25,503 bases of DNA from Myxococcales bacterium. Its GTDB lineage: Bacteria; Myxococcota_A; Bradymonadia; UBA4248. Positions 23,356-25,503 of this stretch are shown piece by piece. Position numbers and translations under genes: made by a program. The notes beneath the pieces are model-generated. The model saw nothing but the letters and a program-made list of their open reading frames with translations, had not been told where the DNA came from and did no database searches. Position 1 is the stretch's first letter; every line of letters starts with the position of its first letter. The stretch lies in the NCBI GenBank assembly GCA_004554395.1, contig SFMP01000011.1, positions 1 through 25,503 on the forward strand. Reading direction: 5' to 3'.

Positions 23356-24930
23356 ATGGAAGCAACCACAAAAAAGCGGCAAGGATGGCGCGATACGTTG
23401 TCGGTCTACCTTCAAATGCCCATCTTGTGGGTCTTTCTGCTCGGCATTGCCAGCGGCTTCCCCCTCCTACTCACCGCCTCGACACTCGCCGCTCGGCTCA
23501 CAGAATCGGGCGTCGACATCAAAACAATCGGCCTATTCGCCCTCATCGGCCTGCCCTACACGCTCAAATTCCTCGTCGCCCCCATCGTCGACGCGCTCCA
23601 CATAACGCGCAAAAAAAGCCACCTCGCCCACCGAAAATCGTGGTGCCTACTCACCCAATGCGCCCTCGCAGCCTCCCTTTGCGGCATGGCGCTCTGCGAC
23701 CCAGCCACCCAAACGATGGCCATCGCCGTCTGCGCCCTACTCACGGCGTCTTTCTCGGCCATGCAAGACATCGTCATCGACGCACTGCGCATCGAAATCC
23801 TCTCACCCGACGCACAAGGCGCGGGCGCTGCCGCCTCGGTCGCAGGATACCGAACCGGAATGCTACTCGCTGGCGCCGGCGCTCTCATCCTCGCCGTATA
23901 CCTCCCGTGGAACGTCGTCTATTTCATCGCCGCTGGCGTCATGGCTTGCACCACTATCGTCACGATGTCGATCACACGACTCTACCAAAAACCAAACACC
24001 GACGACAATTCCATCGACGATATCACTATCGATAATTCTATAAATATTAAAAACAACTCTACAAACGACGATCTTGTAAACAATTTTGTCAACAACAGCA
24101 CTTCTCCTAATAACACAAACGCCCCCACAACCCCCACAAACGACAATCTTATATACAATTTTGTCAACAACGACGCCGACAATCTCACAAAAAAAGATAT
24201 TACCCCTCCCCCAAACGTCAATAACGCGCACGCCAACGAAGAGGTTGCAACTGGCGAACATACAACAAAGTTTTCAAATCAATCGTTACTACAAAAGTTT
24301 ATAACGCAATTCAAACAAGCCGTCATTGCTCCGCTCAAAGACTTCTGCTCGCGCCCTGCCCCACTCACGACGCTACTCTTTATTGCAACGTTTAAACTCA
24401 GCGACGCCATGGCCGGCACGCTCTCGGTCCCTTTCTATCTCATGCTCGGCTTTTCAAAAGTCGACATCGCCGCCGTCACAAAAGTCGTCGGCGTCATCGC
24501 CGTCCTCATCGGCACTTTCATCGGCGGGCTACTCGTCAAACGCCGCCCCATGTTTCAATGCCTCGTCATCGCAGGAATACTCCAAATCGTCTCAAACTTC
24601 GTCTTCGTCTGGCTCGCTCACATCGGCGCCCACACCTCGGCCCTCACCGCATGTATTCTCATCGAAAATATTACTGGCGGCATGGGCACCGCGGCTTTCG
24701 TCGCCTTCATGGCACAACTGTGCAATATTCGTTTCACAGCAACGCAATACGCACTTCTTTCATCACTTTCAAGCGTCGGCCGCACGTTCATTTCGTCGAG
24801 CGCTGGCTTCCTCGTCGACCAATTCGGATGGGCACAATTCTACATCATCAGCGCCGCTCTCGGCCTCCCCGGCATGTTCTTCCTATGGCGCATGTATCGC
24901 ACAACACCAGAACAATCCTCCATACAATAA
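23356..24930 (+). CDS. ampG: AmpG-type muropeptide permease (MFS) with a long central-loop insert
   Basis: A 524-residue transporter that imports anhydro-muropeptides during peptidoglycan recycling. Matches to AmpG run throughout: LGIASGFPLLLTASTLAARL, KTIGLFALIGLPYTLKFL, SAMQDIVIDALRIEIL, GAGAAASVAGYRTGMLLAG, QAVIAPLKDF, ITGGMGTAAFVAFMAQLCN, FTATQYALLSSLSSVGR. About 12 membrane helices are expected. Between helices 6 and 7, residues about 212-310 are an Asn/Asp/Thr-rich AT-rich insert where E. coli AmpG has a short loop. The E. coli two-helix C-terminal extension is absent. The ATG at 23356 lacks a clear ribosome site; the frame is open back to 23152 but overlaps the previous gene. The 136-bp gap before it holds nothing else I can name. 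Confidence 0.9.
   Translation: MEATTKKRQGWRDTLSVYLQMPILWVFLLGIASGFPLLLTASTLAARLTESGVDIKTIGLFALIGLPYTLKFLVAPIVDALHITRKKSHLAHRKSWCLLTQCALAASLCGMALCDPATQTMAIAVCALLTASFSAMQDIVIDALRIEILSPDAQGAGAAASVAGYRTGMLLAGAGALILAVYLPWNVVYFIAAGVMACTTIVTMSITRLYQKPNTDDNSIDDITIDNSINIKNNSTNDDLVNNFVNNSTSPNNTNAPTTPTNDNLIYNFVNNDADNLTKKDITPPPNVNNAHANEEVATGEHTTKFSNQSLLQKFITQFKQAVIAPLKDFCSRPAPLTTLLFIATFKLSDAMAGTLSVPFYLMLGFSKVDIAAVTKVVGVIAVLIGTFIGGLLVKRRPMFQCLVIAGILQIVSNFVFVWLAHIGAHTSALTACILIENITGGMGTAAFVAFMAQLCNIRFTATQYALLSSLSSVGRTFISSSAGFLVDQFGWAQFYIISAALGLPGMFFLWRMYRTTPEQSSIQ
24061..24171 (+). repeat. Direct repeat within the AT-rich insert of ampG
   Basis: 24061-24096 and 24136-24171 match at 33 of 36 bases, 75 bp apart, and encode TNDDLVNNFVNN and TNDNLIYNFVNN. 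The period is a multiple of three. The surrounding 24000-24300 is visibly richer in A and T than the rest of the gene. Confidence 0.85.
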
Positions 24931-25051
24931 CTCCCCCACTTTAATACATATATTTATTGAAACACTCATTCTTCTTTTAGCCATCACTCCCCCCATCCTC
25001 GTGCATATATATTGACTTTCCACCATTTATTTATGACTTTTTGATAATGAC

Positions 25052-25069
25052 GGGGGGAAGTGTCCCCCC
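25052..25069 (+). terminator. G6/C6 hairpin downstream of ampG
   Basis: GGGGGG (25052-25057) pairs with CCCCCC (25064-25069) around AAGTGT. It follows ampG by about 120 bases and directly precedes the palindromic element at 25072. No T-tract follows, so it may act with that element as the end of the ampG transcript. Confidence 0.45.
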
Positions 25070-25071
25070 GC

Positions 25072-25100
25072 GCGGCTATTGGCATACGCCAATACACCGC
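25072..25100 (+). repeat. Element D: single TAT..ATA-C palindromic element
   Basis: GCGG (25072-25075) and CCGC (25097-25100) flank TATTGGC/GCCAATA (25077-25083 and 25088-25094), with the C at 25095 unpaired after ATA. Plan and polarity match arrays A-C. From 25101 to 25247 there is C-rich sequence without a gene or structure I can name. Confidence 0.7.
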
Positions 25101-25247
25101 TCCCCCCTCTGCGGGCGCTCAAACGCCGCGCCCGCAACGCCCCAGGCTTGGGCCCAATCCCCTTCAAGCCCCCAATTTCCAAGCTAATCCCCGCGCATCC
25201 CTAGCCCAAGGGCCGTCGCATTCTATGATTCATTGATGCTACTAGGT

Positions 25248-25355
25248 TTAAGAGATAATCGAAGCGATTTCAGTTTGCGTTCCCATGGCGTCAATGGTGA
25301 CTATGGTACCTTTGAAGCTAAGTAACTCTAGCATCTGGGGGGAGAGCATTCCCTT
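25248..25355 (-). pseudogene. Remnant of an ISAs1-type transposase
   Basis: Read on the minus strand, about 35 codons give GMLSPQMLELLSFKGTIVTIDAMGTQTEIASII and then a stop. ISAs1-family (H-repeat) transposases contain LLELLxLKGxIVTIDAMGxQxxIA around a catalytic Asp, so this is a short internal fragment. It lacks both protein ends. Its 5' side runs into the tandem array at 25368, and the stop cuts it at 25248. No inverted-repeat ends of an insertion sequence are seen. It marks an old insertion, now decayed. Confidence 0.75.
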
Positions 25356-25367
25356 CGCCAAATCAAT

Positions 25368-25503
25368 AACGCCCGCCGCGGCGGGCGTCTTTCCCCATCG
25401 CATGTCATTAACGCCCGCGCCGCCGCGGGCGTCTTTCCCCATCGCATGTCATTAACGCCCGCGCCGCCGCGGGCGTCTTTCCCCATCGCATGTCATTAAC
25501 GCC
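25368..25503. repeat. Tandem array of 44-bp GC-rich hairpin units, running off the window
   Basis: Three full units and the start of a fourth are present. The first palindrome (25370-25387) is a perfect 18-bp palindrome. The second (25412-25431) and third (25456-25475) have arms CGCCCGCG/CGCGGGCG around CCGC. Every stem is followed by TCTTTCCCCATCGCATGTC. The period is 42 then 44 bp. The hairpin followed by TCTTT resembles an intrinsic terminator. There are no unique spacers. Confidence 0.9.

Noticed and set aside
25356..25442. N-terminal part of the 64-codon frame covering the transposase remnant
   Set aside because: It is translated from the tandem repeat and has no similarity to transposases; only the portion to about 25355 is supported.

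Overview
The window carries about 19 protein genes at roughly 50-55% GC. It looks like an anaerobic or host-associated member of the Myxococcota/Bradymonadia-type deltaproteobacterial lineages. This is an inference. It rests on Gram-negative envelope genes (LolA, AmpG, lipoproteins with lipoboxes), Cys-rich VWA and thrombospondin-3-type lipoproteins, SUMF1-like lipoproteins, tandem FHA proteins, a ferredoxin-dependent 2-oxoacid oxidoreductase and an extracellular contractile injection (eCIS) type baseplate. No rRNA, tRNA or CRISPR was seen.

Layout: (1) Positions 1-7220, plus strand, hold the tail end of a contractile-injection/phage-tail-like locus: the 3' end of an upstream gene, a small zinc-ribbon protein, gp25/W, a baseplate J-like protein, tail protein I with an N-terminal PASTA-like domain, a large structural protein, a second small CxxC/CxxC protein, and a His/Glu-rich protein with a basic tail. 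(2) 7221-10146, minus strand, holds housekeeping genes: aspartase (aspA) and a yhbY-yciO pair. (3) 10438-13503, plus, is a large VWA/TSP3 lipoprotein. (4) 13686-20294, minus, carries a 2-oxoacid:ferredoxin oxidoreductase beta-gamma fusion, a small secreted protein, a diverged glycerol-1-phosphate dehydrogenase-like protein, a large secreted protein with a CBM9-like C-terminus, and a YitT membrane protein with a coiled-coil tail. (5) 20781-24930, plus, carries LolA, a zinc-ribbon/tandem-FHA protein, a SUMF1-like lipoprotein and an AmpG-type permease. (6) 24931-25503 holds hairpins, an ISAs1-type transposase remnant, and a 44-bp tandem array running off the window.

The most striking unexplained structure is a family of imperfect palindromes found only between genes, in four places (7258-7404, 13534-13673, 15645-15825, 25072-25100). 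Each has the form X-TAT..stem-loop..ATA-C-X', with a conserved unpaired C after ATA. The outer arms X/X' differ from copy to copy but keep their pairing. In two arrays the copies are spaced 36-38 bp apart. In all four places the polarity matches the gene whose 3' end the array follows. Other points of interest are helically phased TGAA-N5-TTCA sites between yitT and lolA, a duplicated 3' end of aspA, and an AT-rich repetitive insert in the central loop of AmpG.

Starts were re-chosen from ribosome binding sites for several genes (4778, 8950, 10146, 10438, 17053, 18880, 20781, 23356). All family assignments are from reading the protein sequences, without database searches.
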